Below, in pieces: positions 1-8,318 of a stretch of DNA of 64,000 nucleotides (the stretch's first letter is position 1; each line of letters begins with the position of its first letter). Made by a program: the position numbers and the translations under genes. Source of the stretch: Austwickia sp. GTDB lineage: Bacteria > Actinomycetota > Actinomycetes > Actinomycetales > Dermatophilaceae. The stretch is from positions 3,720,001-3,784,000 of the forward strand of contig CP064985.1 of the NCBI GenBank assembly GCA_016699675.1, read 5' to 3'. Under the pieces are notes generated by a model. That model saw nothing but the letters and a program-made list of their open reading frames with translations. It was not told the DNA's origin and ran no database searches.

Positions 1-109
1 GCCCGACGTGGTCCTGACGATCACGCTGGGGCTGCTCGGGCTGGCCAGCGCCGTGACCGTGCTCCAGCGGATGGTCGCGGTTCGCCGCCACATCCTCGCC
101 GAGTCGTGA
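1..109 (+). CDS. C-terminal end of phosphatidylinositol phosphate synthase (PgsA1-like), partial
   Basis: An open frame enters from the left edge (codons start at base 2) and stops at TGA 107-109. The visible 35 residues are one hydrophobic helix followed by a short basic tail (VLQRMVAVRRH, then ILAES), the usual end of an actinobacterial CDP-alcohol phosphatidyltransferase. The stop overlaps the GTG start of patA. In mycobacteria the pgsA1-patA-pimA order is conserved, and PgsA1 supplies the phosphatidylinositol backbone that PimA mannosylates. The catalytic motif lies outside the window, so the call rests on context and the terminal helix. Confidence 0.6.
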   Translation, partial: PDVVLTITLGLLGLASAVTVLQRMVAVRRHILAES

Positions 110-1134
110 CCACCGAACCCGCCAAGCACCTCCCGGCCCTGCTCGCCGATCGCGCCACCCTCGCGGCGTTCCGCGGCGGGTGGTCCATCGTGCGCAAGCT
201 CCCGCCCCGCACGGCGTACCGGCTCTCCGAGCACCTCGCCGACGCCGCGTACCGGCGGGACACCCGCGACGTGGGCCGGCTCCGACGCAACTACGCCCGG
301 GTGCGCCCGGAGCTGGCGCCCGCGGAGCTGGAGCGACTGGTGCGGGCCGGGATGAGGTCCTACCTGCGGTACTGGTGCGAGGCCTTCCGCCTGCCCGACC
401 TCGATCAGGACGCGCTTGTCGCCGCGGTGCGGCCGGTGGGCTTCGATGCTCCCCGGGCCGATCTCGCCGCGGGCCGCTCCGTCGTGGCGTTCCTCGCGCA
501 CATGGGCAACTGGGACATGGCCGGCGCCTGGTCGACGACGCAGTTCGGGCCCGTCACGACCGTGGCCGAACGGCTGGAGCCCGAGGAGCTGTTCGCGGAC
601 TTCCTCGCCCTCCGGACCCGGCTCGGCATGACGATCCACCCGTTGACCGGCGGCGATCCGCCGTTCCCGAAGCTCCTCGACGCCGCCCGCGCCGGTGGTC
701 GGGTCATCCCGCTTGTCGCGGATCGCGACCTGACCCGGCACGGCGTCGAGGTCACCTTCGTCGGCCAGCGGGCCCGGATGGCGGCGGGCCCCGCGGCCCT
801 GGCGGTGGCGACGGGCGCGAGCCTGTACCCGGTCAGCGTGCATTACGAGCCGGTGCCCCGCGCCGACCTGCCCAGCGGGTGGCGGACGGTGGTCACCTTC
901 CACGATCGCGTTCCGGACCCCGGGCCGGCAGGCGGTACGTCGAGGGCCCGCGCTGCCGCGATGACCCAGGCCTGCGCGGACGTCATGGGAGCGGCCATCC
1001 GCGAGCACACCCAGGACTGGCACATGATGCAGAAGGTGTTCGTCGCGGACCTGGACCCGGGGCGAACGCCGCGGGCATCATCGACGGGACGGCCCGACGA
1101 GGCGGAGGCGGCCGAGACCAGCCGGGGGGACTGA
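106..1134 (+). CDS. patA: Phosphatidylinositol mannoside acyltransferase PatA-like
   Basis: Membrane-associated acyltransferase of the LpxL/HtrB (LPLAT) superfamily, predicted to acylate the mannose of PIM1/PIM2 in PIM and lipomannan synthesis. The 342-residue protein carries an HxxxxD catalytic motif at H132-D137 (HMGNWD) and a conserved downstream RDLTRHGVEVTF block near residues 207-218. It starts at GTG 106, overlapping the preceding stop by 3 nt, and its own stop overlaps the pimA ATG, so the genes are translationally coupled. The last 25 residues are a polar tail not expected to be catalytic. Family and operon position agree well. Confidence 0.85.
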   Translation: MTTEPAKHLPALLADRATLAAFRGGWSIVRKLPPRTAYRLSEHLADAAYRRDTRDVGRLRRNYARVRPELAPAELERLVRAGMRSYLRYWCEAFRLPDLDQDALVAAVRPVGFDAPRADLAAGRSVVAFLAHMGNWDMAGAWSTTQFGPVTTVAERLEPEELFADFLALRTRLGMTIHPLTGGDPPFPKLLDAARAGGRVIPLVADRDLTRHGVEVTFVGQRARMAAGPAALAVATGASLYPVSVHYEPVPRADLPSGWRTVVTFHDRVPDPGPAGGTSRARAAAMTQACADVMGAAIREHTQDWHMMQKVFVADLDPGRTPRASSTGRPDEAEAAETSRGD

Positions 1135-2438
1135 TGCGGATCGGGATCGTCTGTCCCTACAGCTTCGATGTCCCCGGCGGCGTCCAATTCCACGTCCGGG
1201 ACCTGGCGGAACACCTCATCGACACCGGGCACCACGTCCGGGTCCTGGCCCCGGCCGACGAGGACACCCCGCTCCCGCCGTACGTCGAGGGCACCGGCAA
1301 GGCCGTCCCCATCCCGTACAACGGCTCCGTCGCCCGCCTCGCCTTCGGCCCGATCACGGCCGGCCGCGTCGCCCGGTGGTTGGACCAGGGCAACTTCGAC
1401 GTCGTGCACATTCACGAACCGATCGCGCCGTCGCTGTCGATCCTGGCGCTGTGGGCGGTCGAGGGGCCGACCATCGCGACGTTCCACACCAGCTTCGTGC
1501 GCAGCCGCGCGATGCAGGCGGCGTACCCCATGGTGCGCGGCAGCATCGAGAAGATCCACGGCCGCATCGCCGTCTCCGAGTCGGCACGCGAGACGGTCAT
1601 CACCCACATCGGCGGCGACGCCGTCGTGATCCCCAACGGGGTGTTCGTCGACCGGTTCGCGACCGCCGCCCCGGACCCCGCCTGGCAGGGAACGCCGCAG
1701 GCGCCCACGGTCGCGTTCCTCGGGCGCATCGACGAACCGCGCAAGGGGTTGCCGCTGGTGCTCGAGGCCATGCCCGCGGTGCTGCGGCGGCATCCCGGCG
1801 CCCGGCTGCTGGTGGCGGGGTACGGCGACGCGGACGCGGCCCGCGCGCGGCTCGGTCCCGACACCGAGCGGTCGGTGGAGATCCTCGGGGGCATCGACGA
1901 CGACGCGAAGGCGCGGCTGCTGGCGTCGGTGGACGCCTACGTCGCCCCGCACACCGGCGGCGAGAGCTTCGGGATCGTGCTGGTCGAGGCGATGGCGGCG
2001 GGCGCACCGGTGGTGGCTAGCGACCTGCCGGCGTTCTCGCGCGTGCTGGACGCCGGGCGGTGCGGCGTGTTGTTCCCCACCGGCGACGCGGGGGCCCTCG
2101 GGGAGGCGCTCGCTGACCTCCTGGCGGACCCCCGGCGCCGGCACGCCCTGTGCGAGGCGGGGCGGCGGCACGCCCGGCGCTACGACTGGTCCTCGGTGGC
2201 GGCCGACGTGCTTGCCGTGTACGAGACGGTGCTGGAGGGGACCACGGCGGTGGCGGGCCGGGACTCGGGGCCGCTGCGGGGCCGGCGCCGGCGTTCCGAA
2301 TCACGCCGCCGGGAGCTGCGCGGCGAGGGCCGGGCGCCGGGCGCGGGGCGCCGAGAATCGGGGACCGGAGGCGGGGAAACGGCCGCCGGGGGCCCGCATC
2401 CGATCTCCGGCCGGCATGAGGTCGAGGAGGACCGATGA
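1134..2438 (+). CDS. pimA: Phosphatidyl-myo-inositol mannosyltransferase PimA
   Basis: GT4 glycosyltransferase that moves mannose from GDP-mannose to phosphatidylinositol at the inner face of the membrane, the first step of PIM synthesis. The ATG at 1134 overlaps the patA stop. Residues matching known PimA positions are visible: the PGGV loop at 14-17, H118 in FHTSF, R198 and K204 in GRIDEPRKG, and E277 in GGESFGIVLVEA. The conserved fold ends near residue 370. The remaining roughly 60 residues, rich in Arg, Gly and Glu, are a low-complexity extension; the mycobacterial enzyme is about 380 residues against 434 here. Confidence 0.93.
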   Translation: MRIGIVCPYSFDVPGGVQFHVRDLAEHLIDTGHHVRVLAPADEDTPLPPYVEGTGKAVPIPYNGSVARLAFGPITAGRVARWLDQGNFDVVHIHEPIAPSLSILALWAVEGPTIATFHTSFVRSRAMQAAYPMVRGSIEKIHGRIAVSESARETVITHIGGDAVVIPNGVFVDRFATAAPDPAWQGTPQAPTVAFLGRIDEPRKGLPLVLEAMPAVLRRHPGARLLVAGYGDADAARARLGPDTERSVEILGGIDDDAKARLLASVDAYVAPHTGGESFGIVLVEAMAAGAPVVASDLPAFSRVLDAGRCGVLFPTGDAGALGEALADLLADPRRRHALCEAGRRHARRYDWSSVAADVLAVYETVLEGTTAVAGRDSGPLRGRRRRSESRRRELRGEGRAPGAGRRESGTGGGETAAGGPHPISGRHEVEEDR

Positions 2439-3022
2439 CCACCATCGATACCATCACCTTGATCGTGGCGATCCTGCTGGCCTTCGCCTGGTACCTGACC
2501 TACACGGCGGCGCGGCTGCACCGGCTGCACACCCGGGTGGAGGGGACGTACGCGGCCCTCGACGCCCAACTGGTACGCCGCGCGGAGGCCGTCCTGGAGG
2601 TCGCGAACCTCGGGCTGGTGGATCCTGCGGCGGCCCTCATCCTCGCCGACGCGGCGACGGAGTCCCTTGAGGCCGGGGATGCGAATCAGGCGGATCGGGA
2701 GGGAGTCGAGAGCGACCTGACCCGGACGATCCGGCTGATCCTGCCCGCTGAAGAGGATTTCGAGGAGGCCGCGGGCGAGGACGGCGCGCACGGGCCGGTG
2801 GAACTTGGCGACGGGCTGGCCGACGAGGCGCTGAGCCGGCTCGATTCCGCGGGGCAGCGCGTGATGATGGCGCGACGCTTCCACAACGACGCGGTGACCG
2901 ACGTGCTGCGGCTGCGACGCAATGTGTTCGTGCGGCTGTTCTTCCTGGCCGGGCACACGGACCTGCCGCGCACGGTCGAGTTCGACGACGACCTGGGCGC
3001 GAGCGAAGGGGCGGTGCGGTGA
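2435..3022 (+). CDS. LemA-like membrane protein
   Basis: The 195-residue product has one N-terminal membrane helix (about residues 5-23) followed by a predicted helical cytoplasmic domain. Two stretches resemble the LemA family: VEGTYAALDAQLVRRAEAVLEVA near residue 35 and ARRFHNDAVTDV near residue 150, the latter like the ARRYYN.AV motif of LemA. The ATG overlaps the pimA stop (ATGA), so it belongs to the pgsA-patA-pimA operon. LemA proteins have no settled biochemical role. The acidic stretch around residues 110-125 is not typical of the family, so this is a divergent member at best. Confidence 0.6.
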   Translation: MTTIDTITLIVAILLAFAWYLTYTAARLHRLHTRVEGTYAALDAQLVRRAEAVLEVANLGLVDPAAALILADAATESLEAGDANQADREGVESDLTRTIRLILPAEEDFEEAAGEDGAHGPVELGDGLADEALSRLDSAGQRVMMARRFHNDAVTDVLRLRRNVFVRLFFLAGHTDLPRTVEFDDDLGASEGAVR

Positions 3023-3096
3023 CCGGACGCGTCGCCGAGCCGGTGCCCGAGATGGTCAGGGGCCGGGGCGCCGTTCGGGGCGACGCCACCAGGCGT

Positions 3097-3102
3097 TAAG
3101 CT
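3097..3102 (+). promoter_or_regulatory. Candidate -10 box for pdxS
   Basis: TAAGCT lies in the 183-nt gap between the LemA-like gene and pdxS. A start near 3109 would give a leader of about 97 nt. No convincing -35 was seen, which is common in actinobacteria. Confidence 0.35.
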
Positions 3103-3205
3103 CCCGTGCGGCGTACTGCGCCACCGCCTCATCAGCGCGGGACGACCGCGACCCCTCTCGCCGTACCGCCGCCGCACCCTCGGAGTAGAACGAAAGGCCA
3201 TACCC

Positions 3206-4123
3206 GTGAGCGATACCCACCACCCCACCGCCGGGTCGGCCGGGGGCACCGGCACCACCCGCGTCAAGCGCGGCATGGCCGAGATGCTCAAGGGCGGCGT
3301 GATCATGGACGTCGTCACCGCCGAGCAGGCCCGGATCGCCGAGGACGCCGGGGCGGTGGCCGTGATGGCGCTGGAGCGGGTGCCCGCGGACATCCGCGCC
3401 CAGGGCGGGGTCTCGCGGATGAGCGACCCGGACATGATCGCGGGCATCATCGAGGCCGTCTCGATTCCGGTGATGGCCAAGGCGCGCATCGGTCACTTCG
3501 TCGAGGCCCAGGTGCTGCAGGCGCTCGGGGTGGACTACATCGACGAGTCCGAGGTGCTCACCCCGGCGGACTACGAGAACCACATCGACAAGTGGGCCTT
3601 CACCGTCCCCTTCGTGTGCGGCTCGACCAACCTCGGCGAGGCGCTGCGGCGCATCACCGAGGGCGCGGCGATGATCCGCTCGAAGGGCGAGGCGGGCACC
3701 GGGGACGTCTCCAACGCCACCACGCACATGCGCGCGATGCGCAAGGAGATCCGCCGGCTGCAGAACATGGCCGAGGACGAGCTGTACGTCGCAGCCAAGG
3801 AGCTGCAGGCGCCGTACGAGCTGGTCAAGGAGGTCGCCGAGGCCGGCAAGCTCCCCGTGGTGCTGTTCACCGCCGGCGGGATCGCGACCCCGGCCGACGC
3901 CGCGATGATGATGCAGCTCGGCGCCGAAGGGGTCTTCGTCGGGTCCGGCATCTTCAAGTCCGGCAACCCGGCCCAGCGGGCCGCCGCGATCGTCAAGGCG
4001 ACGACCTTCTACGACGACCCCAAGGTCATCGCCGAGGTGTCCCGCGGGCTCGGTGAGGCGATGGTCGGCATCAACGTCGACGACATCCCGGTGCCGCACC
4101 GGCTGGCCGAGCGCGGCTGGTGA
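3206..4123 (+). CDS. pdxS: Pyridoxal 5'-phosphate synthase subunit PdxS
   Basis: Synthase subunit of the ribose-5-phosphate-dependent vitamin B6 pathway. It condenses ribose 5-phosphate, glyceraldehyde 3-phosphate and ammonia from PdxT into PLP, as a 12-mer. The 305-residue sequence is very conserved: D35 in GVIMDVVTAEQ, the Schiff-base lysine K92 in MAKARIGHFVE, and the second lysine K160 in MIRSKGEAGTGDV. It starts at GTG 3206 after an AACGAAAGG-type ribosome site. Its stop overlaps the downstream GTG of pdxT, coupling synthase and glutaminase. Confidence 0.97.
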   Translation: MSDTHHPTAGSAGGTGTTRVKRGMAEMLKGGVIMDVVTAEQARIAEDAGAVAVMALERVPADIRAQGGVSRMSDPDMIAGIIEAVSIPVMAKARIGHFVEAQVLQALGVDYIDESEVLTPADYENHIDKWAFTVPFVCGSTNLGEALRRITEGAAMIRSKGEAGTGDVSNATTHMRAMRKEIRRLQNMAEDELYVAAKELQAPYELVKEVAEAGKLPVVLFTAGGIATPADAAMMMQLGAEGVFVGSGIFKSGNPAQRAAAIVKATTFYDDPKVIAEVSRGLGEAMVGINVDDIPVPHRLAERGW

Positions 4124-4782
4124 CCCTCGGGTCAGACGGCATGCACGGGACGGACGGGCCCCTCGGCGCCTCACGCCCCCGCCCGCGCATCGGCGTCCTG
4201 GCCGTCCAGGGCGACGTCCGGGAGCACGCGGCGGCGCTGGAGCGGTGCGGCGCGTACGCCGTACCCGTGCGGCGTCCCGACGACCTCGTGGCCCTGGCGG
4301 GCATCGTCATCCCGGGCGGGGAGTCCACCACCATCGACAAGCTCGTGCGGGCGTTCGGGCTGTTCGGCCCGCTGCGGGAGCTGCTGGCCGCGGGGCTCCC
4401 GGCGTACGGTTCCTGCGCCGGCCTGATCATGCTCGCCGACCGCCTCGTCGACGGCCGCGCCGATCAGGAGACGCTCGGCGGGCTGGACGTCACGGTGCGC
4501 CGCAACGCCTTCGGCCGCCAGGTCGACAGCTTCGAGGCGGACCTGCGGGTGCGCGGGGTGGCGCAGGAGGACCGGCCGATGCGGGCGGTGTTCATCCGGG
4601 CGCCGTGGGTCGAGTCGGTGGGGCCGGGGGTCGAGGTGCTCGCCACGGTGGATGAAGGGGCCGAGCGCGGCCGCGTCGTCGCCGTACGGCAGCAGAACCT
4701 GCTGGCCACGTCGTTCCACCCCGAGGTGAGCGGCGACGACCGCATCCACGCCCTGTTCGTGGAGCTGGTACGCGGCCGGTAA
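4120..4782 (+). CDS. pdxT: Glutaminase subunit PdxT of PLP synthase
   Basis: Class I glutamine amidotransferase that releases ammonia for PdxS. The triad is readable: nucleophile C99 in YGSCAGLIML, then H200 and E202 in SFHPEV. The glutamine-binding GGEST is at 66-70. The GTG at 4120 overlaps the pdxS stop and gives 220 residues. The conserved part begins only at RIGVLAVQGDVREH near residue 23, so ATG 4141 (213 residues) is an alternative start. The chosen start keeps the GTGA coupling with pdxS. Confidence 0.95.
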   Translation: MTLGSDGMHGTDGPLGASRPRPRIGVLAVQGDVREHAAALERCGAYAVPVRRPDDLVALAGIVIPGGESTTIDKLVRAFGLFGPLRELLAAGLPAYGSCAGLIMLADRLVDGRADQETLGGLDVTVRRNAFGRQVDSFEADLRVRGVAQEDRPMRAVFIRAPWVESVGPGVEVLATVDEGAERGRVVAVRQQNLLATSFHPEVSGDDRIHALFVELVRGR

Positions 4783-4785
4783 GAT
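4780..4785 (+). promoter_or_regulatory. Candidate -10 box for yebC
   Basis: TAAGAT spans the pdxT stop region. Initiation near 4792 would leave a leader of about 150 nt before yebC. No clear -35 is seen, so this is a weak prediction. Confidence 0.3.
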
Positions 4786-4941
4786 CGTGCGGGGTCCGCG
4801 CGGGGTCGTGCCGCGGCGGATCACACGAGTCATACGAGGTGCCCGCCCCACCAGGACGGTTGCGGCAGCTGCGACAGCTGCCGGTGCGCGTGGGGTGTGC
4901 GGCGCCGGCATCGGCAGGTTCGAGAGAGAAGAGCAGCAGCG

Positions 4942-5712
4942 ATGAGTGGGCACTCCAAGTGGGCGACGACCAAGCACAAGAAGGCCGCGATCGACGCCAA
5001 GCGGGGCAAGCTCTTCGCGAAGCTCATCAAGAACATCGAGGTCGCGGCGCGCACCGGCGGCGGTGACCCCGGGGGAAACCCGACCCTGTACGACGCCATG
5101 CAGAAGGCCAAGAAGGCCTCGGTGCCCAATGACAACATCGACCGTGCGGTCAAGCGAGGCTCCGGCGCGGAGGCCGGCGGCGCGGACTGGCAGAACATCA
5201 CGTACGAGGGCTACGCGCCCGGCGGCGTGGCCGTGCTCATCGAGTGCCTCACGGACAACCGGAACCGCGCCGCCGCGGAGGTGCGCACGGCCCTGACCCG
5301 CAACGGCGGTACCCTGGCCGACCCGGGCTCGGTGGCCTATGTGTTCGACCGCAAGGGCGTCGTCGTCGTGCCGAAGGCGCAGGGCGCGCAGACGCTGACC
5401 GAGGACGGGCTGCTCGAGGCGGTGCTGGAGGCGGGCGCCGAGGAGGTCAACGACCTCGGCGACAGCTTCGAGATCGTCTCCGAGGCCACCGACTTCGTGA
5501 CCATCCGCAAGGCGGTGCAGGAGGCGGGCTACGACTACGAGTCCGCCGAGGCCGAGTTCGTCCCGAACCTCAAGGTCGAGCTGGACGCCGACGGCGCGCG
5601 GAAGATGATGCGGGTGGTCGACGCCCTGGAGGACAGCGACGACGTCCAGAACGTCTTCGTCAACGGGGACGTCAGCGACGAGGTCGCCGCGGAGCTGGAC
5701 GCCGACGACTAG
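4942..5712 (+). CDS. yebC: YebC/PmpR-family protein
   Basis: Member of the TACO1/YebC family, described as a transcriptional regulator in some bacteria and as a factor helping ribosomes on proline stretches in others. The 256-residue protein begins with the family signature MSGHSKWATTKHKKAAIDAKR. It also has the usual NPTLYDAMQKAKKASVPNDNI and EGYAPGGVAVLIECLTDN blocks. ATG 4942 is chosen because it starts this signature and follows a purine-rich GAGAGAAGAG site; an in-frame upstream start at 4897 would add a non-conserved Arg-rich stretch. In many actinobacteria yebC sits just before ruvC, as it nearly does here. Confidence 0.95.
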   Translation: MSGHSKWATTKHKKAAIDAKRGKLFAKLIKNIEVAARTGGGDPGGNPTLYDAMQKAKKASVPNDNIDRAVKRGSGAEAGGADWQNITYEGYAPGGVAVLIECLTDNRNRAAAEVRTALTRNGGTLADPGSVAYVFDRKGVVVVPKAQGAQTLTEDGLLEAVLEAGAEEVNDLGDSFEIVSEATDFVTIRKAVQEAGYDYESAEAEFVPNLKVELDADGARKMMRVVDALEDSDDVQNVFVNGDVSDEVAAELDADD

Positions 5713-5868
5713 GGCGGCCTTGTGGCACGCCCTGGGTGGCCGGATGGCGCCAGGGTCGAGACGCCACAGCGCTGCCGGTGGCGCAGATCACAGGGTGAGT
5801 GGAGTATCCCTTGGGCGTGGTCGACCGTCTAGGGTTCGTCCCCGTTCGGATCTTGTGAGGGAGTCCTG

Positions 5869-6078
5869 GTGAACACCAACGTCGGCAGCACTGATCGGCT
5901 TATCCGCTTCGGCATCGCGGTCATCGCGCTGATCGCGGCCTACCTCGTCGGGTTCGGCTCGACCGCAGGAATCGTGTTGCTCGTCGTGGCCGTGCTGATG
6001 GGGGTGACGGGCACGGTGCGGTTCTGCCCGCTTTACCGTTTGGTCGGCGCCAGCACGTGCGGGACGACGCGCCGCTAG
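5869..6078 (+). CDS. DUF2892-type small membrane protein
   Basis: A 69-residue protein with two hydrophobic helices (about 13-31 and 34-50). It has the family pattern NVGSTDRLIRFGIAV at the start and GTVRFCPLYRLVGASTCG at the end, the CP-Y/L-G layout of DUF2892 (also found as the membrane part of YgaP-like proteins). It starts at GTG 5869 after a GAGGGAG ribosome site. TAGGGT at 5830-5835 is a plausible -10. Function is unknown; the conserved cysteines suggest sulfur or redox links only by analogy. It stands alone between yebC and the sigma-factor gene. Confidence 0.75.
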   Translation: MNTNVGSTDRLIRFGIAVIALIAAYLVGFGSTAGIVLLVVAVLMGVTGTVRFCPLYRLVGASTCGTTRR

Positions 6079-6252
6079 GGCGGGTCCGACTGAGGCGTGT
6101 CGAGGCGATGACGCCGTTTCCCGCCATCGGCGCGGGATACCTCGAAGAGCGCGCACTGCAGCGCGCGCTAACGGCGGGAATCGGCGCTCACGGTGGGATC
6201 TGGAGGTTCGCGGCGACGGACGACGTACGGCGTGCTCTGGCAGGCTCGAGGC

Positions 6253-7083
6253 ATGGCGCTGAGACCGGCCGAACTGACCGACCAGATCCCGGGCTTGTTG
6301 CGGTACGCCCTGCTGCTGACCCGGGACGAGACGGCAGCGGCGGATCTGGTGCAGGAGACTCTGCTGCGGGCGCTAGAGCGCGGTTCCGGCTTCCGGGGCG
6401 AGGCGTCGCCGGGGACGTGGTTGCGTCGCGTCCTGCACCACCGGTTCGTCGATCAGGTGCGGGCCGACCGCGAGGTGCCCATGGGGGGCGACGATCTGGA
6501 CCGGGCGGTCGAGGCGGCCTGGCAGGCCGACGCCTACACCGTCGACGGCGAGGCCGTCGTGCGCCGCGCGGAGGTGGTTGAGGAGCTGGCGGATGCGCTG
6601 ATCCGACTGCCCGCGGAGGTGCGCTCGGCCGTCCTGTTGCATGACGTGGAGGGACTCACGTCCGCCGAGGTGGCGCGCGTGCAGGACGTCGGTGTGCCGG
6701 CGGCGAAGGCGCGGATCCGGCGCGGTCGGGCGGCGCTGGTGAGCCTGCTCGCCGACGGGCCGCCACCGCTCCCTCCCCACCGCGACGGGGTGCCGCTGCG
6801 CTGCTGGGATGCGCGCTCGCGCGTCGAGGACTATCTGGACGACGAACTGGATTCCCAGGAGCGGAGCCGGCTGGAACGTCATCTGGCTGGCTGTCCGACG
6901 TGTCCGGAGCTGTACGCCGCGCTGGTCGGCGTTCGGGCTGGTCTCCACGGCGTGTCGAGCAGGTCGGGGCGCGATCCCGAGTGGGTGGTTCCGGCCGCCT
7001 TGGCAGATCGCGTCCGGCAGGTTCTGCAGGCGCGCGGCGAGTCTGCGGAGTCGGAGGCGTCCCGCCCGGTACGGTCTCGTTAG
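6253..7083 (+). CDS. ECF-type sigma factor fused to a C-terminal zinc-finger (zf-HC2) anti-sigma-like module
   Basis: Residues 1-165 form a sigma-70 region 2 (LTRDETAAADLVQETLLRALER, then TWLRRVLHHRFVDQVR) and a region 4 (LPAEVRSAVLLHDVEGLTSAEVA). After a proline-rich hinge, residues 184-225 read as a zinc anti-sigma domain: C184 upstream, then H210-x3-C214-x2-C217 in RHLAGCPTCPEL. Sigma factor and inhibitor normally come from adjacent genes; here one 276-residue polypeptide holds both. ATG 6253 is chosen because it begins the sigma fold and lies 6 nt after CAGGCT, a leaderless layout. A 7-bp hairpin at 6148-6169 precedes it. Target promoters are unknown. Confidence 0.75.
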   Translation: MALRPAELTDQIPGLLRYALLLTRDETAAADLVQETLLRALERGSGFRGEASPGTWLRRVLHHRFVDQVRADREVPMGGDDLDRAVEAAWQADAYTVDGEAVVRRAEVVEELADALIRLPAEVRSAVLLHDVEGLTSAEVARVQDVGVPAAKARIRRGRAALVSLLADGPPPLPPHRDGVPLRCWDARSRVEDYLDDELDSQERSRLERHLAGCPTCPELYAALVGVRAGLHGVSSRSGRDPEWVVPAALADRVRQVLQARGESAESEASRPVRSR

Positions 7084-7107
7084 GACACATGTGCGACGGG
7101 AGGGCGG

Positions 7108-7704
7108 ATGCGGGTGCTCGGGGTCGATCCCGGCCTGACGCGGTGCGGCCTCGGCGTGGTCGACGGCGGGGTCGGTCGCCCGCTGACGATGGTGGCGGTG
7201 GGCGTGGTCCGTACGCCGTCCGGGGATCCCACCCCGGAGCGACTTCTCACGGTGCAGACCGAGATCGACGAGTGGATCGCCCGCTACCGGCCGGACGCGA
7301 TCGCCGTGGAGCGCGTGTTCGCCCGCCACGACGTCTCCACCATCATGGGCACCGCCCAGGCCAGCGCGATCCCCATGCTCGCGGCGGCCCGGCTGGGGCT
7401 GCCGTTGGCCCTGCACACCCCCAGCGAGGTGAAGGCGGCGGTCACCGGCAACGGGCGCGCCGACAAGGCCCAGGTCACGACGATGATCACCCGGATTCTC
7501 CGGCTCTCGGAGAAGCCGCGACCCGCCGACGCCGCCGATGCCCTGGCGCTCGCCGTCTGTCACGTGTGGCGCGGGGGTGCGCAGGAGCGCATCGAGGCCG
7601 CGGTCGCGCGGGCGGCAGCACCGGTGTCGGTGCCGCGTCGTACGCTCGGCAGCACGGCCCGACCGGCCGCCACGACGACGCATCCCAGGAGGGTGGCCCC
7701 ATGA
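7108..7704 (+). CDS. ruvC: Holliday junction resolvase RuvC
   Basis: Endonuclease that cuts Holliday junctions symmetrically during recombinational repair, acting with RuvAB. The four metal-binding acidic residues are in their usual places: D7 in GVDPGLTRCG, E68 in AVERVF, and D141 and D144 in PADAADALALAVCH. Length is 198 residues; the last 40 (APVSVPRRTLGS onward) are a low-complexity tail beyond the normal end. A GGGAGGGCGG ribosome site precedes ATG 7108. The stop overlaps the ruvA ATG, starting a ruvC-ruvA-ruvB operon. Confidence 0.97.
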   Translation: MRVLGVDPGLTRCGLGVVDGGVGRPLTMVAVGVVRTPSGDPTPERLLTVQTEIDEWIARYRPDAIAVERVFARHDVSTIMGTAQASAIPMLAAARLGLPLALHTPSEVKAAVTGNGRADKAQVTTMITRILRLSEKPRPADAADALALAVCHVWRGGAQERIEAAVARAAAPVSVPRRTLGSTARPAATTTHPRRVAP

Positions 7705-8318
7705 TCGCCTCGGTGTCCGGGACGACGACGCACGTCGGGCTGGACCAGGCCGTGGTCGAGGTGGGCGGCGTGGGCCTCCAGGTCCGGACCACGCCGGGCA
7801 CGGCGGCCGCGCTGCGGGTGGGCACGCCCGCGCGGCTGTTCACCTCGCTGGTCGTGCGCGAGGACTCCCTCACCCTCTATGGCTTCGGCGCCGTCGCCGA
7901 ACGCGAGCTGTTCGAGGTGGTCCAGACCGTCTCGGGGGTGGGCCCGCGGCTGGCGCTGGCCATGCTGGCCGTGCACCCGCCGGAGGCGCTGCGGGCGGCG
8001 TTGGCGACGGGCGACATCGGGGCGCTGACCAAGGTCCCGGGCGTCGGCAAGAAGGGCGCGGAGCGGCTCGTCTTGGAGCTGCGCGACAAGATCGGCGCGC
8101 TGGCGGGCGGCCCTGGGGGCGCCGAGGGCGGGGCGGCGGGCGCCGTGGCACCGCCGGCGGGTGAGCCCTGGCGCGAGCAGGTGCGCGAGGCACTCGTGGG
8201 GCTGGGGTGGTCGGTTAAGCAGGCGGATGACGCGGTGGGCAGGGTAGCCGATGGGCTGGGGGCGAATCCGCCCGTGGCCGAGGCCCTGCGTGCCGCGCTG
8301 CGGGAGCTCGGCCGATGA
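7701..8318 (+). CDS. ruvA: Holliday junction branch migration protein RuvA
   Basis: Tetrameric DNA-binding subunit that holds the four-way junction and loads RuvB. The 205-residue protein has the N-terminal OB fold (MIASVSGTTTHVG, then FTSLVVREDSLTLYGF). Two helix-hairpin-helix motifs follow (VQTVSGVGPRLALAML and LTKVPGVGKKGAERLVLEL). A Gly/Ala linker leads to the C-terminal domain that contacts RuvB (EQVREALVGLGWSVKQADDAV). ATG 7701 follows AGGAGGGTGG and overlaps the ruvC stop as ATGA. Confidence 0.97.
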   Translation: MIASVSGTTTHVGLDQAVVEVGGVGLQVRTTPGTAAALRVGTPARLFTSLVVREDSLTLYGFGAVAERELFEVVQTVSGVGPRLALAMLAVHPPEALRAALATGDIGALTKVPGVGKKGAERLVLELRDKIGALAGGPGGAEGGAAGAVAPPAGEPWREQVREALVGLGWSVKQADDAVGRVADGLGANPPVAEALRAALRELGR

